From: JAJDXO01 sp965221855
GTDB lineage: Bacteria > Pseudomonadota > Alphaproteobacteria > Rhodospirillales > UBA2165
DNA: 64,000 nucleotides
Direction of reading: 5' to 3'
Assembly: GCA_965221855.1 (NCBI GenBank)
Contig: CBDCSV010000010.1
Coordinates: 452,099-516,098, forward strand
Part shown: positions 32,385-40,860 of the stretch, in pieces
Numbering within the stretch: the stretch's first letter is position 1
How the letters are laid out: every line of letters starts with the position of its first letter
The notes under the pieces: model-generated
The model's database searches: none
What the model was told of the DNA's origin: nothing
Seen by the model: the letters and a program-made list of their open reading frames with translations, nothing else
Program-made: the position numbers and the translations under genes

Positions 32385-33677
32385 CTATGTCGAGGCCGTC
32401 GAACGATCCGGCTGCGGAACCGGCACCGGGGCGGGGATGCCGGCGTGGATCAATTCATCGATGCGGTCGGCGACCCTCTGAGCCGCGTCGCGAAGCTGGT
32501 CCATGGTCCAGTCGGCGGCGTAGCCCTCGGTCACGTCCTGGGGCCGGGCGTGGTTGACCAGCCGCTTGGTCAGGCTCTGGGGCAGCATGAGATCGCGGTC
32601 GGCGACGGTGATGAAACAGTTGCGCAGCGCGTGGAACCAGAACTTCGCCCCGCCTTCCTCGCCGATGCGCGCGTTCAGGTGCTGCATGCCTGCGAGATGG
32701 CCGCTCCCGGACCCGGCATTGTCCGAGGGAAAGACCCAGCCCCGGCTCTTCTCGGGAAAGCGGTCCCGCTCGGCGAGGCGGCGTTCGAGGATGGCGGCGA
32801 GCTGGCGGGTGATGGGGAACGCAAGCGGCGCGCCGGTCTTGGTGTCCTCGATGCGGAGCTTCATCGCGGCCATGTCGACGCGCGCCCATTCGAGCCCGAA
32901 CACTTCCGCCCGGCGCATGCCGGTATAGAGGCCGAAGCGGAAGGCGTCGCGCGCGACCGGGTTGCGCACGCCGTTCTCGATGCCCCGGTGCCAGCGCGGC
33001 AATATCTCGGCCGGCGGCTGGATGATGCGCCGGCGCTGGCGATGGGGCCGCCCGCCCGCGGCGCGCCATTGGTCGACCGGGTTGTGCAGCCCCTCGAAAT
33101 CGATGCATTGGCGGCGGTAGAGCACACCCAGCATCTTCACCGCGTTGTTGGCCTGCACCCAGCCGGCCTGCTCGGTGAGGCGCTGGAAGCGCTGTTCCAC
33201 GTCCTGACGCCCGATGGTCTCGAGGGACCGGTCGAGCCAGTCGCCTAAGTCCCTGTGGATGGTGGCACGGTAGACGGCAAGCGTGCTGTCCTTTCGCGCC
33301 GGCCCGGCGGCGAGGTAGTCGTCGAAAGCCTCGCGCAGCGTGGGAACGGAACGGCTGCGGGCGCGGCCCGCAGCCGGGTCCTCACCGGCGGCGACCTTGC
33401 CCAGCGTCTCCTGGGCCATGCGGCGCGCCTGATCGGCGGTCACCCGTCCGTGGCGCCCGAGGACGAGGCGCCGGTTGGCGGCCTTGCGCCCGCCGCCGTG
33501 GGCGCGGTAGTTAACGAGGTAGGAGCGTACGCCCGAAGGCTGGACGCGAAGACCGAAACCGGTCACGCGGTCGTCCCATGCGATGTAGGGCTTCTCGGCG
33601 GGTTTGAGGGCATCGACGTTGCGCTTGTTGAGGGTGATCTTGAGGTTGGCGGTTCGCTTGCCGGATTGTGTTGACAT
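32385..33677 (-). CDS. int: Tyrosine-type site-specific integrase
   Basis: This 430-residue recombinase starts at ATG 33677. It has an N-terminal arm-binding domain (about 10-100: RVTGFGLRVQPSGVRSYLVN; ANRRLVLGRHG), a SAM-like core-binding domain (110-200) and a catalytic domain (225-420). Active-site residues can be placed as R255 (TGMRRAEV), K280 (EDTKTG), H349-x-x-R352 (HALRN), H376 (VNHA) and the nucleophile Y386 (TEGYAADW). It is full-length and looks active. It probably drove integration of an island or prophage; no tRNA or clear att site was seen beside it. Confidence 0.9.
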   Translation of the reverse strand: MSTQSGKRTANLKITLNKRNVDALKPAEKPYIAWDDRVTGFGLRVQPSGVRSYLVNYRAHGGGRKAANRRLVLGRHGRVTADQARRMAQETLGKVAAGEDPAAGRARSRSVPTLREAFDDYLAAGPARKDSTLAVYRATIHRDLGDWLDRSLETIGRQDVEQRFQRLTEQAGWVQANNAVKMLGVLYRRQCIDFEGLHNPVDQWRAAGGRPHRQRRRIIQPPAEILPRWHRGIENGVRNPVARDAFRFGLYTGMRRAEVFGLEWARVDMAAMKLRIEDTKTGAPLAFPITRQLAAILERRLAERDRFPEKSRGWVFPSDNAGSGSGHLAGMQHLNARIGEEGGAKFWFHALRNCFITVADRDLMLPQSLTKRLVNHARPQDVTEGYAADWTMDQLRDAAQRVADRIDELIHAGIPAPVPVPQPDRSTAST

Positions 33678-33857
33678 ATTGAGACCTTTTGAAACATTCG
33701 CCAAAAAATCACCATATGGATCAACACATGAAAGTCAACCAGCGGGTCCGGCAGCGCAGCTGTGTCCAGGCCGGCTTGCCAGAATCCTGTGGAAAACCGC
33801 TGAAATACATCATTTTATCGCAACAGTGCGCATCTCCGCACAGCTAGGCGCAATTGA

Positions 33858-33884
33858 ACTATTGAAACGATCTATTTCAATAGT
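33858..33884. promoter_or_regulatory. 10-bp inverted repeat upstream of the integrase
   Basis: ACTATTGAAA and TTTCAATAGT are perfect arms around a 7-bp centre. The repeat lies about 180 bp upstream of the integrase start and 1 bp from the MITE-like element. It may be an operator or an integrase arm/core site. Confidence 0.45.
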
Positions 33885-33885
33885 G

Positions 33886-33949
33886 TAGAGCCGATTCACA
33901 TGGTTTGTCGGCATCGCAAGGCGATTCCGACAATCCATGATCGGCTCTA
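33886..33949. mobile_element. 64-bp MITE-like palindromic element with TA ends
   Basis: The element begins TAGAGCCGAT and ends ATCGGCTCTA. The two halves pair over almost their whole length (CATGG-TTGTCGG-ATCGC against its complement, with a 3-bp bulge). TA termini and the TAGAG start resemble the IS630-type elements nearby, so it could be a non-autonomous derivative moved by an IS630 transposase. It has no coding capacity. Confidence 0.55.
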
Positions 33950-34209
33950 GGCCTGGGCTCCCACATCATTCAGCGACTATTCACGCTCGAGCGGAACAGC
34001 GCCGGTAAATTCCGAATTTCAACGAATTGGAACAAGCTGACTTTCAGCCAAGAATAGGTAGCATTTTTTGCCTTCAGGCTTGATGTTGAAATTGCTTGCC
34101 TGTGGATCCCGCAGCATCGCCCGCCGTCCTCCGCCGGAACGTAGCGATCCGCCGGCGCGGGACCGTCGCGCCTGTAGCCCTCACCAAAGGAACAGGATAG
34201 GGTTCGAAC
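33950..34209. other. Intergenic region between MITE-like element and small ORF
   Basis: I see no gene that I can support. GAACAGGATAGGG precedes the next start at 34210. Confidence 0.4.
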
Positions 34210-34431
34210 ATGACCAAGGCGCTGCATAAACAGGGTTCCACCGCGACGGTCGCCGCGAACGGCCGGCTCGCGGAAGCCGCGCACTTGCAGGCGATCGAGG
34301 GCAATCCGCTGACGGCGGAAGAGATCGCCATGTTCAAGATGTTCGAGCGCGACGGATGGCCGCCCGAGCGGCGCCGCGCCCATATCCTGCGCCGGATCAA
34401 GGACCGCGGCCGCACCGCCGCGGCGGAATGA
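34210..34431 (+). CDS. Small protein, possibly VbhA-like antitoxin
   Basis: This 73-residue protein starts at ATG 34210. The core LAEAAHLQAIEGNPLTAEEI, followed by AMFKMFERDGWPPERRRAHI, resembles small proteins with a VbhA-type antitoxin domain (helix, IEG(N)PLT turn, then FERE-W--ERR helix), normally partnered by a Fic toxin. No Fic gene is next to it; the flank is occupied by IS elements, so a partner may have been lost. It is followed by a GCTCC-AACA-GGAGC hairpin at about 34434-34450. The function call is tentative. Confidence 0.45.
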   Translation: MTKALHKQGSTATVAANGRLAEAAHLQAIEGNPLTAEEIAMFKMFERDGWPPERRRAHILRRIKDRGRTAAAE

Positions 34432-34599
34432 CGCTCCCCAACAGGAGCGCCACCATCGACAACAGGCAGACCATCATCGCCGGCATGCCGATGCGGCCTC
34501 GAAGACTAGAGAGTTTTCTGATCTGACGGAATCGTTAGGGATTCCCAAAGTCTCTGATTTCTGATTCAAGATGTGGGCTGGTGAAGGAGGCCAGCCTGC

Positions 34600-34980
34600 A
34601 TGACGAGACCACTTTCGAATGATCTACGACATCGGTTGGTTGCGGCGGTGGACGGCGGGATGTCGCGTCGGTCTGCGGCGAAGGTTTTTGGGGTTGCGGC
34701 CTCGACGGCGATCAAATGGGTTGATCAGTGGCGGCAGCGGGGTGATGTGCGGCCCCGGCCGCAAGGCGGGGACCGCCGCTCTCACCGCCTTGAAGCGTAT
34801 GCCGAGGAGGTTCTGGCGCTTGTCACGGAGACACCGGACATCACCCTGGCCGAGATCGCAGCCTGTCTGGAGGAGGTGCACGGGCTTCGGGTTGCCCCGA
34901 GCACGGTCTGGCGGCTGCTCGACCGCCACGGCATGACCTTCAAAAAAAACCGCGCACGCCAGCGAGCAGCAACGTCCTGA
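34600..34980 (+). CDS. IS630-B transposase N-terminal frame
   Basis: This 126-residue frame carries the helix-turn-helix DNA-binding region (LSNDLRHRLVAAVDGGMSRR; VAASTAIKWVDQWRQRG; APSTVWRLLDRHGMTFKK). After the A8 run at about 34942-34949 it goes out of frame and stops. AGGAGG precedes the ATG. Confidence 0.88.
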   Translation: MTRPLSNDLRHRLVAAVDGGMSRRSAAKVFGVAASTAIKWVDQWRQRGDVRPRPQGGDRRSHRLEAYAEEVLALVTETPDITLAEIAACLEEVHGLRVAPSTVWRLLDRHGMTFKKNRARQRAATS

Positions 34981-34984
34981 TGTC

Positions 34985-35548
34985 TTGGCGCGCCGGCAGG
35001 CCTGGGCCGAGGCGCAGCCCGGCCTGATGCCGGAGCGGCTGGTCTTCATCGACGAGACCGGCACATCGACCAAGATGGCCCGGCGCTATGGCCGCGCGCC
35101 GCGCGGGCAGCGCTGCCAAGCCGCCATCCCTCACGGCCACTGGAAGACCACCACTTTGGTCGCTGCTCTCACGCTCGACGGCATCCTCGCCCCCATGACC
35201 ATCGATGGGGCGATGACCGGGGCAGCCTTCCTTGCCTATGTCGAGCAAATCCTGGTCCCAACCCTCAAACCCGGAGACATCGTCATTATGGACAATCTGC
35301 CAGCCCATAAGCCCGCCAGCGTGCGTAAGGCCATCGAAGACGCCGGCGCCGAGCTCCGCTTCCTGCCGCCCTACTCACCCGACTTCAACCCAATCGAGAT
35401 GGCCTTCGCAAAGCTCAAGGCCCTCCTCAAAAAGACCGCAGCCAGAACCGTCGACGACCTCTACGACGCCATCGCAACCGCCATCGACACAGTCACCCAA
35501 TCCGAGTGCCAAAACTACTTCACTGCCGCAGGCTATGACCGGGTGTGA
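34985..35548 (+). CDS. IS630-B transposase catalytic frame
   Basis: The catalytic residues are LVFIDETGTS (D), DIVIMDNLPAHK (D) and SPDFNPIEMAF (E). The open frame extends upstream to the A8 run, where a +1 shift would fuse it to the preceding frame. The TTG at 34985 is an annotation convenience, not a likely start. Confidence 0.88.
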   Translation: MARRQAWAEAQPGLMPERLVFIDETGTSTKMARRYGRAPRGQRCQAAIPHGHWKTTTLVAALTLDGILAPMTIDGAMTGAAFLAYVEQILVPTLKPGDIVIMDNLPAHKPASVRKAIEDAGAELRFLPPYSPDFNPIEMAFAKLKALLKKTAARTVDDLYDAIATAIDTVTQSECQNYFTAAGYDRV

Positions 35549-35657
35549 TCAGAAAATGCCCTAGAGCGTATTTGAGATTGATTGAATCATTTTAGGGATT
35601 CCCAAGTATGGGCGAACCATGATTCAAGATGGATGCTGGGCAAGGAGGCCAGCATTC

Positions 35658-36017
35658 ATGGCGAGACCTTATTCGATTGATTTGCGAGAGCGTGTTGTTT
35701 TGGCGGTTTTGGCGGGGGAGAGTTGCCGCGCTGTAGCGGCTCGGTTTGGGGTTGCGGTTTCGAGCGTGGTTAAGTGGTCGCAGCGCTACCGGCGGACGGG
35801 GAGTGTTGCGCCCGGCAAGATGGGCGGTCACCGCCGCCGGGTTCTTGAGCCCCATCGGGAGTTCATTGTCGGCCGGATCGACCAGGAGCCGCATCTGACG
35901 CTGCATCGGTTGAGAGACGAGTTGGCCGCTCGGGGTGTCAGGGTATCCCACAGCACGGTATGGCTGTTTCTGCGCCGTGAAGGGCTGCGCTTTAAAAAAA
36001 ACCCTGTTCGCCGTTGA
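35658..36017 (+). CDS. IS630 transposase N-terminal frame, copy 3 (OrfA)
   Basis: This is identical in translation to copy 1 OrfA, ending shortly after the A8 run near 35993-36000. Confidence 0.9.
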   Translation: MARPYSIDLRERVVLAVLAGESCRAVAARFGVAVSSVVKWSQRYRRTGSVAPGKMGGHRRRVLEPHREFIVGRIDQEPHLTLHRLRDELAARGVRVSHSTVWLFLRREGLRFKKNPVRR

Positions 36018-36606
36018 ACGGGCGCGCGCGGACATCGCCCGCCATCGCAGGCGCTGGAAGGCGTGGCAGGCAAAGCTTGATCCCGAACGGCTGGTATTCA
36101 TTGATGAAACCTGGATCCGGACCAATATGGCCCCGCTGCGCGGCTGGGGGCCGAAAGGGGAGCGGGTCCGCGGCTTTGCCCCCCATGGGCGGTGGCACAC
36201 CCTGACCTTCATCGGCGCGCTGCGCTGCGACCGGTTCACCGCGCCCTGCGTCTTCGACGGCCCCATCAATGGCGTGTGCTTCCGCGCCTACGTCGAGCAG
36301 CTGCTCGTGCCGACCCTGGTGCCCGGCGACATCGTCATCATGGACAATCTCGGCAGCCACAAGTCAAAAGCCGTGCGAAACGCCATCCGTGCCGCCGGAG
36401 CCAAGCTGTGGCTCCTGCCCAAATATTCCCCCGACCTCAATCCCATCGAGCAGACCTTTGCCCAAATCAAGCACTGGATGAGAAACGCCCAGAAGCGGGA
36501 GATCGACGACTTATGGCGCCATCTCGGGAGCCTCATCGACACCATCGAGCCACAGCAATGCGCCAACTACTTCAAAAACGCAGGATACGCTTCCGTCAAA
36601 ATATGA
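35935..36606 (+). CDS. IS630 transposase catalytic frame, copy 3 (OrfB)
   Basis: This is identical in translation to copy 1 OrfB, with FIDETW, VIMDNL and PIEQ. It is expressed by a +1 shift from OrfA. Confidence 0.9.
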   Translation: MSGYPTARYGCFCAVKGCALKKTLFAVERARADIARHRRRWKAWQAKLDPERLVFIDETWIRTNMAPLRGWGPKGERVRGFAPHGRWHTLTFIGALRCDRFTAPCVFDGPINGVCFRAYVEQLLVPTLVPGDIVIMDNLGSHKSKAVRNAIRAAGAKLWLLPKYSPDLNPIEQTFAQIKHWMRNAQKREIDDLWRHLGSLIDTIEPQQCANYFKNAGYASVKI

Positions 36607-36612
36607 AACGCT

Positions 36613-38028
36613 CTAGAAAACCGGCCGCTCCGGTTCGGGGACCGGCACCGGCGCCGGGGCCTGACTAAGGAGTTCGGCCAATCGCTTCAGCCCGATCTCG
36701 ACCAACTCCCGCGCCTCCGGAGAGCCCAGGCAAACCCGGGCCGCCTCCTCCGGCTTCGTCCGCCCCACGGCAAACCGCGCCGACGGGATGACGACGACCC
36801 CCGCCCGGCGCGCCTGCTCGACGAACAATTCGGCGGGGCGCTCCGGGCCCAGCTTCAGCCACAGATGATAGCTGTAGGGTTTGGTCTGATAGGACCCGGC
36901 GGGCAGGATTGAAGATGCAAGCGCCTGACGCGCCCGCGCTTCCGCGCGGTGCCAGTCCACCAGCCGATCCGCAGTGCCGTCGGAAATCCAGCGGTAGGCG
37001 ATTTCGGAGGTCAAGGCCGGCGCCATCCAGGTGGTCAGACTGACGGCGTTGCGGACCCGCTCGATACCGTCGGGCGGCGCCGCCACGTAGCCGATGCGCA
37101 AGCCCGGCGCCATGCACTTGGAGGCCCCGGATATGTGGTACGAGCGCTCCGGCGCGAAAGACGCCAGCGGCGGCGGGCCGTCTTCCATCAAATAGCCGTA
37201 GACGTCATCGTCGATGATCGCGACGTCATATTTTCTGGCAATCCCGGCGATGGCCCGGCGGCGGTCCTCGGGGAGGCTGGCGGTGGTCGGGTTGTGCAGG
37301 GTCGGGATGGCATAGAGCACCTTCGGCGCCCGAGTGCGGCAAACCTCCTCGAATGCGTCCGGGATCAGACCCTGCTCATCGATCCGCACCGGCTCCGGCT
37401 TGACGCCCACGTGCATCGCCAGCCCGGCGGTCGCCGGATAGGTCAGCGCCTCGGCGGCGACGCAATCGCCGGGACGGGTCAGCGCCATCAGGGTGGCGGT
37501 GAGGGCATGTTGGGCGCCGCTGCAGATCACCAGATTGCCGGGCGCCACGTCATGGCCGGTTTCGCTGATCCAGCGGGCCGCGGTTTCCCGGTGCGCCGGC
37601 AGCCCGCCCTTGGTTTCGTAGGCCAGCAAATCATCCAGTTGAGGCGAGTCGGCGATCTCCTTCAGGCAGGCGCGCAACGCCGCCGCCCGGCGGCCCGGGG
37701 CCGGCATGTTGAGACCGAAATCGACCACCCCGGCACCGCTGGACGCGCGCCGGTAAAACTCGCTGTAAGCGGGGCTGGAGTGTTCCTCACCGGCAACGAA
37801 CGTCCCGCGGCCCACTTCGCCGGTGGTCAGGCCCCGCTGCGCGGCTTGGGCGTAGGCCCGGCTGACCGTGCCGACGGTCACGCCGAGCTCGTAGGCCAGA
37901 TCCCGGTGGGTGGGCAGCCGGTCGCCCGGTTTGATTTTCCCGTCGCGAATGTCCCCGGCCAAGGCATCGGCGATGGCCATGTAACGGGGCCCGCGATGAC
38001 CCGTGAGATCAGGCTGCCATATTGTCAT
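36613..38028 (-). CDS. MocR-type GntR regulator with aminotransferase domain
   Basis: This 471-residue protein starts at ATG 38028. The N-terminal GntR winged helix (about 15-75) includes YMAIADALAGDIRDGKIKPG, RLPTHRDLAYELGVTVGTVS and RAYAQAAQRGL. It is fused to a fold-type I PLP aminotransferase-like domain (about 110-465) with SGAQHALTATLMAL, YAIPTLHNPTTASLP, a IIDDDVYGYL aspartate for the PLP ring nitrogen, and the lysine segment YHISGASKCMAPGLRIGYV. MocR proteins regulate vitamin B6, GABA or amino-acid genes. Two palindromes lie at its start and in the divergent promoter. The C-terminus is Pro-rich (APVPVPEPERP). The TAG stop uses the TA target of IS630 copy 3. Confidence 0.85.
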   Translation of the reverse strand: MTIWQPDLTGHRGPRYMAIADALAGDIRDGKIKPGDRLPTHRDLAYELGVTVGTVSRAYAQAAQRGLTTGEVGRGTFVAGEEHSSPAYSEFYRRASSGAGVVDFGLNMPAPGRRAAALRACLKEIADSPQLDDLLAYETKGGLPAHRETAARWISETGHDVAPGNLVICSGAQHALTATLMALTRPGDCVAAEALTYPATAGLAMHVGVKPEPVRIDEQGLIPDAFEEVCRTRAPKVLYAIPTLHNPTTASLPEDRRRAIAGIARKYDVAIIDDDVYGYLMEDGPPPLASFAPERSYHISGASKCMAPGLRIGYVAAPPDGIERVRNAVSLTTWMAPALTSEIAYRWISDGTADRLVDWHRAEARARQALASSILPAGSYQTKPYSYHLWLKLGPERPAELFVEQARRAGVVVIPSARFAVGRTKPEEAARVCLGSPEARELVEIGLKRLAELLSQAPAPVPVPEPERPVF

Positions 38029-38080
38029 GATGACAATAAATACATTGACGCAAATTGTGTCAATAAATAAATACAATCCG
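38022..38080. promoter_or_regulatory. Twin palindromes in the MocR/DUF1127 divergent promoter
   Basis: TTGTCATGATGACAA (arms TTGTCA/TGACAA, overlapping the MocR start codon) is followed about 12 bp later by TTGAC-N9-GTCAA. Each is trailed by AATAAATA. They fit GntR-family operators and could control both the MocR gene and the divergent DUF1127 gene. Confidence 0.55.
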
Positions 38081-38113
38081 GCCCAAAATTAGGGAAATAC
38101 TCGGAGAATCCTC

Positions 38114-38395
38114 ATGGATGCGCGCCAAAAAAGACTCGATTGTATCGATACAAAGACGGTCAATGTCACCCTCGGCGACACATCCGCGACCGAGACGATT
38201 CGCGGCGTTCTCCTCGACTTCGCCGCCGCCGTGATGCGGGACATTGCCGGCGCCGGCCTGATCCTCCTTGCCTGGCGGCGGCGCGCCTCCCAGCGGCGCC
38301 AGCTGGCGGCCGTGGACGCCCGGTTGCTCCGGGACATGGGGATCAGCCGCGAAGACGCCCTGGCGGAGGCCCGAAAGCCGTTCTGGCAGGCCTGA
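38114..38395 (+). CDS. DUF1127 domain protein
   Basis: This 93-residue protein starts at ATG 38114. The C-terminal half is the DUF1127 (YjiS-like) pattern: WRRRASQRRQLAAVDARLLR, then DMGISREDALAEARKPFW. The Arg-rich first part and the L-D-R-LLRDMG core are typical. The N-terminal half contains a possible membrane-associating helix (DFAAAVMRDIAGAGLILLAW). DUF1127 proteins are small RNA- or stress-linked regulators in alphaproteobacteria (phosphate and carbon metabolism in Agrobacterium). It diverges from the MocR gene. Confidence 0.85.
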   Translation: MDARQKRLDCIDTKTVNVTLGDTSATETIRGVLLDFAAAVMRDIAGAGLILLAWRRRASQRRQLAAVDARLLRDMGISREDALAEARKPFWQA

Positions 38396-38487
38396 GCGCG
38401 GGGCAATCCCACCGAAAACCCGCTGAAAACGGGGAATTTCGGGCGGGCGTTAACGGTCCGTAAAGAACCTCGGGCCAGAATCGGTTC

Positions 38488-40857
38488 ATGGCCCGCGCAA
38501 TCCCTCGGAATCGCCGCCGGACGCTGCTTCCGGCCGCCGTCGCCGACGCCCTGCGTCAACGGCTCATCGAGTTGTCCGGCATCGGCGTCTTCGCCGCCGC
38601 GCTGCTGATCGGGGCCGCGCTGGCGACCTATTCCCCGTCGGACCCGTCCCTGAACAACGCCACGGGAAGCGCCGTCCGGAACGTCCTCGGCCTGCCCGGC
38701 GCCGTCGCCGCCGACTTGCTCTGGCAGTTCTTCGGCCTCGCCGGCTGGGCGGCGCCCCTGGTGCTGGTCGCCTGGGCCTGGCGGCTCGCGGGGCGCAAGC
38801 TTCTGAGCCTGGTGTGGTTCCGGCTCCTGGCGGTGATCGCCGGGATGCTGGCCCTGTCCCTTGCCGCCGCCCCGCTGCCGGTGCCCGGGGACTGGCCGCT
38901 GAGGGCCGGCATGGGCGGGGCCTCGGGCGCCGTCCTGACCGATCTCATCGTGGGCTGGCTGCCGGCCCGCATGAGCGGCGCCGGCGAATGGACCGTCATC
39001 GGCGCCGGGGTGGTGCTGTCCCTCGGCCTGCTGAGCTTCGCCGCCGGCCTCGACCGGACGGAATGGGCCTGTATGTGGGGCATGGCCCGGCGGGGCGGCG
39101 GGTTCGCCCGGCGCTGGCCGGCCCGCATCGCCCGGCGCTCCAAGGATATTGGTGAACGGGTCGAGCCCCGCCTCGCCGGCGGGCCCGCGCCGATGAACGA
39201 ATATGGGGACGAATACGGGGACGAGTTCGGGGCCGTCGACGCGCCCGGGGATCCGCCCGCCCCCCGCAGAAAGCCGAAATCGGTGGTCGAGGCCCGGAAA
39301 CCGGGAGCCAGGGCCGGCAAACGGGCCAAGGATGCCCGCCAGGGCAGTCTGGTCATGCCGGTGGCCGATACCTACCAGGTGCCGCCCCTCGACCTCCTGG
39401 AGGCGCCGCCGGCAAGCGGCGGCAATACGGCCGACAAGGACGCCCTGTCGAAGAACGCCAGCCTGCTGGAATCGGTTCTGGACGATTTCGGCGTCCGCGG
39501 CGAGATCGTCAAGGTGCGCCCGGGACCCGTCGTCACGCTGTATGAACTCGAGCCCGCGCCCGGCACCAAGACCTCCCGGGTGATCGGCCTCGCCGACGAC
39601 ATCGCGCGCTCCATGTCGGCGCTCTCGGTGCGCATCGCCGTGGTGCCCGGCCGCAGCGTCATCGGCATCGAGCTGCCCAACGCCCGGCGGGAGACGGTCT
39701 ACCTGCGCGAACTGCTCGCCTCCAGCGCCTACGAGCGCAGCGGCGGCAGCCTGACCCTGGCGCTCGGCAAGGATATCGGCGGCGGCCCGATCATGGTCGA
39801 CCTCGCCCGCATGCCGCACCTGCTGATCGCCGGCACGACGGGGTCGGGCAAGTCGGTGGCCATCAACACGATGATCCTGTCGCTGCTCTACCAGTTGTCG
39901 CCGGATCAGTGCAAATTCATCATGATCGACCCGAAGATGCTCGAACTGTCGGTCTATGACGGCATTCCCAATCTGCTGGCGCCGGTGGTCACCGATCCGT
40001 CGAAAGCGGTGGTGGCCCTCAAATGGGCGGTCCGGGAAATGGAGGAGCGCTACCGGGACATGTCCCGGATGGGGGTCCGGAACATCGCCGGCTACAACGC
40101 CCGGCTCGCCGAGGCCCGCAAGAAGGGCGAGGAACTGACCCGCCGGGTCCAGACCGGGTTCGACGAGACCGGCAAGCCGGTTTACGAGGACCAGCCCCTG
40201 GGCACGGATCCCCTGCCCTTCATCGTCGTCGTGGTCGACGAGATGGCGGACCTGATGATGGTCGCCGGCAAGGACATCGAAGCCGCCATCCAGCGCCTCG
40301 CCCAGATGGCCCGCGCCGCCGGCATTCACCTGATCATGGCCACCCAGCGGCCGTCGGTGGACGTCATCACCGGCACCATCAAGGCCAATTTCCCGACCCG
40401 GATTTCGTTTCAGGTCACCGCCAAGGTGGACAGCCGCACCATCCTGGGCGAGCAGGGGGCGGAACAGCTGCTCGGCCAGGGCGACATGCTCTACATGGCG
40501 GGCGGCGGCCAGATTTCGCGCATCCACGGACCCTTCGTCAGCGACGAGGAGGTGGAGCAGGTGGTCAGGTTCCTCAAGAGCCAGGGCGAGCCGGTGTACG
40601 ACGACGCCGTCACCGAGGATGCCGACGGCGGCTTCGGCGCGCCGGGCGCGGCGCCGGGGGAGACGGGCGACGAGCTTTACGACGAGGCGGTCGCCATCGT
40701 CGCCCGGGAGGGCAAGGCGTCCACCAGCTTCATCCAGCGCCACCTGCAGATCGGCTACAACCGGGCGGCCCGCATCATCGAGCGCATGGAGGCCGAAGGC
40801 GTGGTCAGCCAGGCCGACCGGGTCGGCCGCCGGGAGATCCTCGCCGGGTCCCATTGA
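38488..40857 (+). CDS. ftsK: DNA translocase FtsK
   Basis: This 789-residue protein has an N-terminal membrane domain with four helices (about 25-190), a Pro/Ala/charged linker (200-300) and the RecA-like motor. Walker A is GTTGSGKS (449-456) and Walker B is FIVVVVDEMADL (D584). The motor is followed by TQRPSVDVITGTIKANFPTR. The C-terminal gamma winged-helix domain (about 725-789) that reads polarity sequences includes FIQRHLQIGYNRAARIIERM. It couples chromosome dimer resolution (XerCD/dif) to division at the septum. Length and domain order are normal. It is followed by lolA, as is common in alphaproteobacteria. Confidence 0.95.
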   Translation: MARAIPRNRRRTLLPAAVADALRQRLIELSGIGVFAAALLIGAALATYSPSDPSLNNATGSAVRNVLGLPGAVAADLLWQFFGLAGWAAPLVLVAWAWRLAGRKLLSLVWFRLLAVIAGMLALSLAAAPLPVPGDWPLRAGMGGASGAVLTDLIVGWLPARMSGAGEWTVIGAGVVLSLGLLSFAAGLDRTEWACMWGMARRGGGFARRWPARIARRSKDIGERVEPRLAGGPAPMNEYGDEYGDEFGAVDAPGDPPAPRRKPKSVVEARKPGARAGKRAKDARQGSLVMPVADTYQVPPLDLLEAPPASGGNTADKDALSKNASLLESVLDDFGVRGEIVKVRPGPVVTLYELEPAPGTKTSRVIGLADDIARSMSALSVRIAVVPGRSVIGIELPNARRETVYLRELLASSAYERSGGSLTLALGKDIGGGPIMVDLARMPHLLIAGTTGSGKSVAINTMILSLLYQLSPDQCKFIMIDPKMLELSVYDGIPNLLAPVVTDPSKAVVALKWAVREMEERYRDMSRMGVRNIAGYNARLAEARKKGEELTRRVQTGFDETGKPVYEDQPLGTDPLPFIVVVVDEMADLMMVAGKDIEAAIQRLAQMARAAGIHLIMATQRPSVDVITGTIKANFPTRISFQVTAKVDSRTILGEQGAEQLLGQGDMLYMAGGGQISRIHGPFVSDEEVEQVVRFLKSQGEPVYDDAVTEDADGGFGAPGAAPGETGDELYDEAVAIVAREGKASTSFIQRHLQIGYNRAARIIERMEAEGVVSQADRVGRREILAGSH

Positions 40858-40860
40858 GCC

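Larger units (their letters stand above)
34509..35561 (+). mobile_element. Second type of IS630-family element (IS630-B)
   Basis: The element is 1053 bp with ends GAGAGTTTTCTGATC and (complement) GGGCATTTTCTGATC. TA is at 34507-34508 and 35562-35563. Sequence differs from the three-copy IS630, but organisation is alike: two frames joined at an A8 run. Its right TA is also the left TA of IS630 copy 3. Confidence 0.9.
35564..36613 (+). mobile_element. IS630-family insertion sequence, copy 3
   Basis: It is 1050 bp, with the same ends as copies 1 and 2. TA flanks are at 35562-35563 (shared with IS630-B) and 36614-36615. The right-hand TA is part of the stop codon of the MocR-type gene. Confidence 0.95.

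Noticed and set aside
36949..38070. Long plus-strand ORF opposite mocR
   Set aside because: It is antisense to a well-supported gene and has shadow-type composition.
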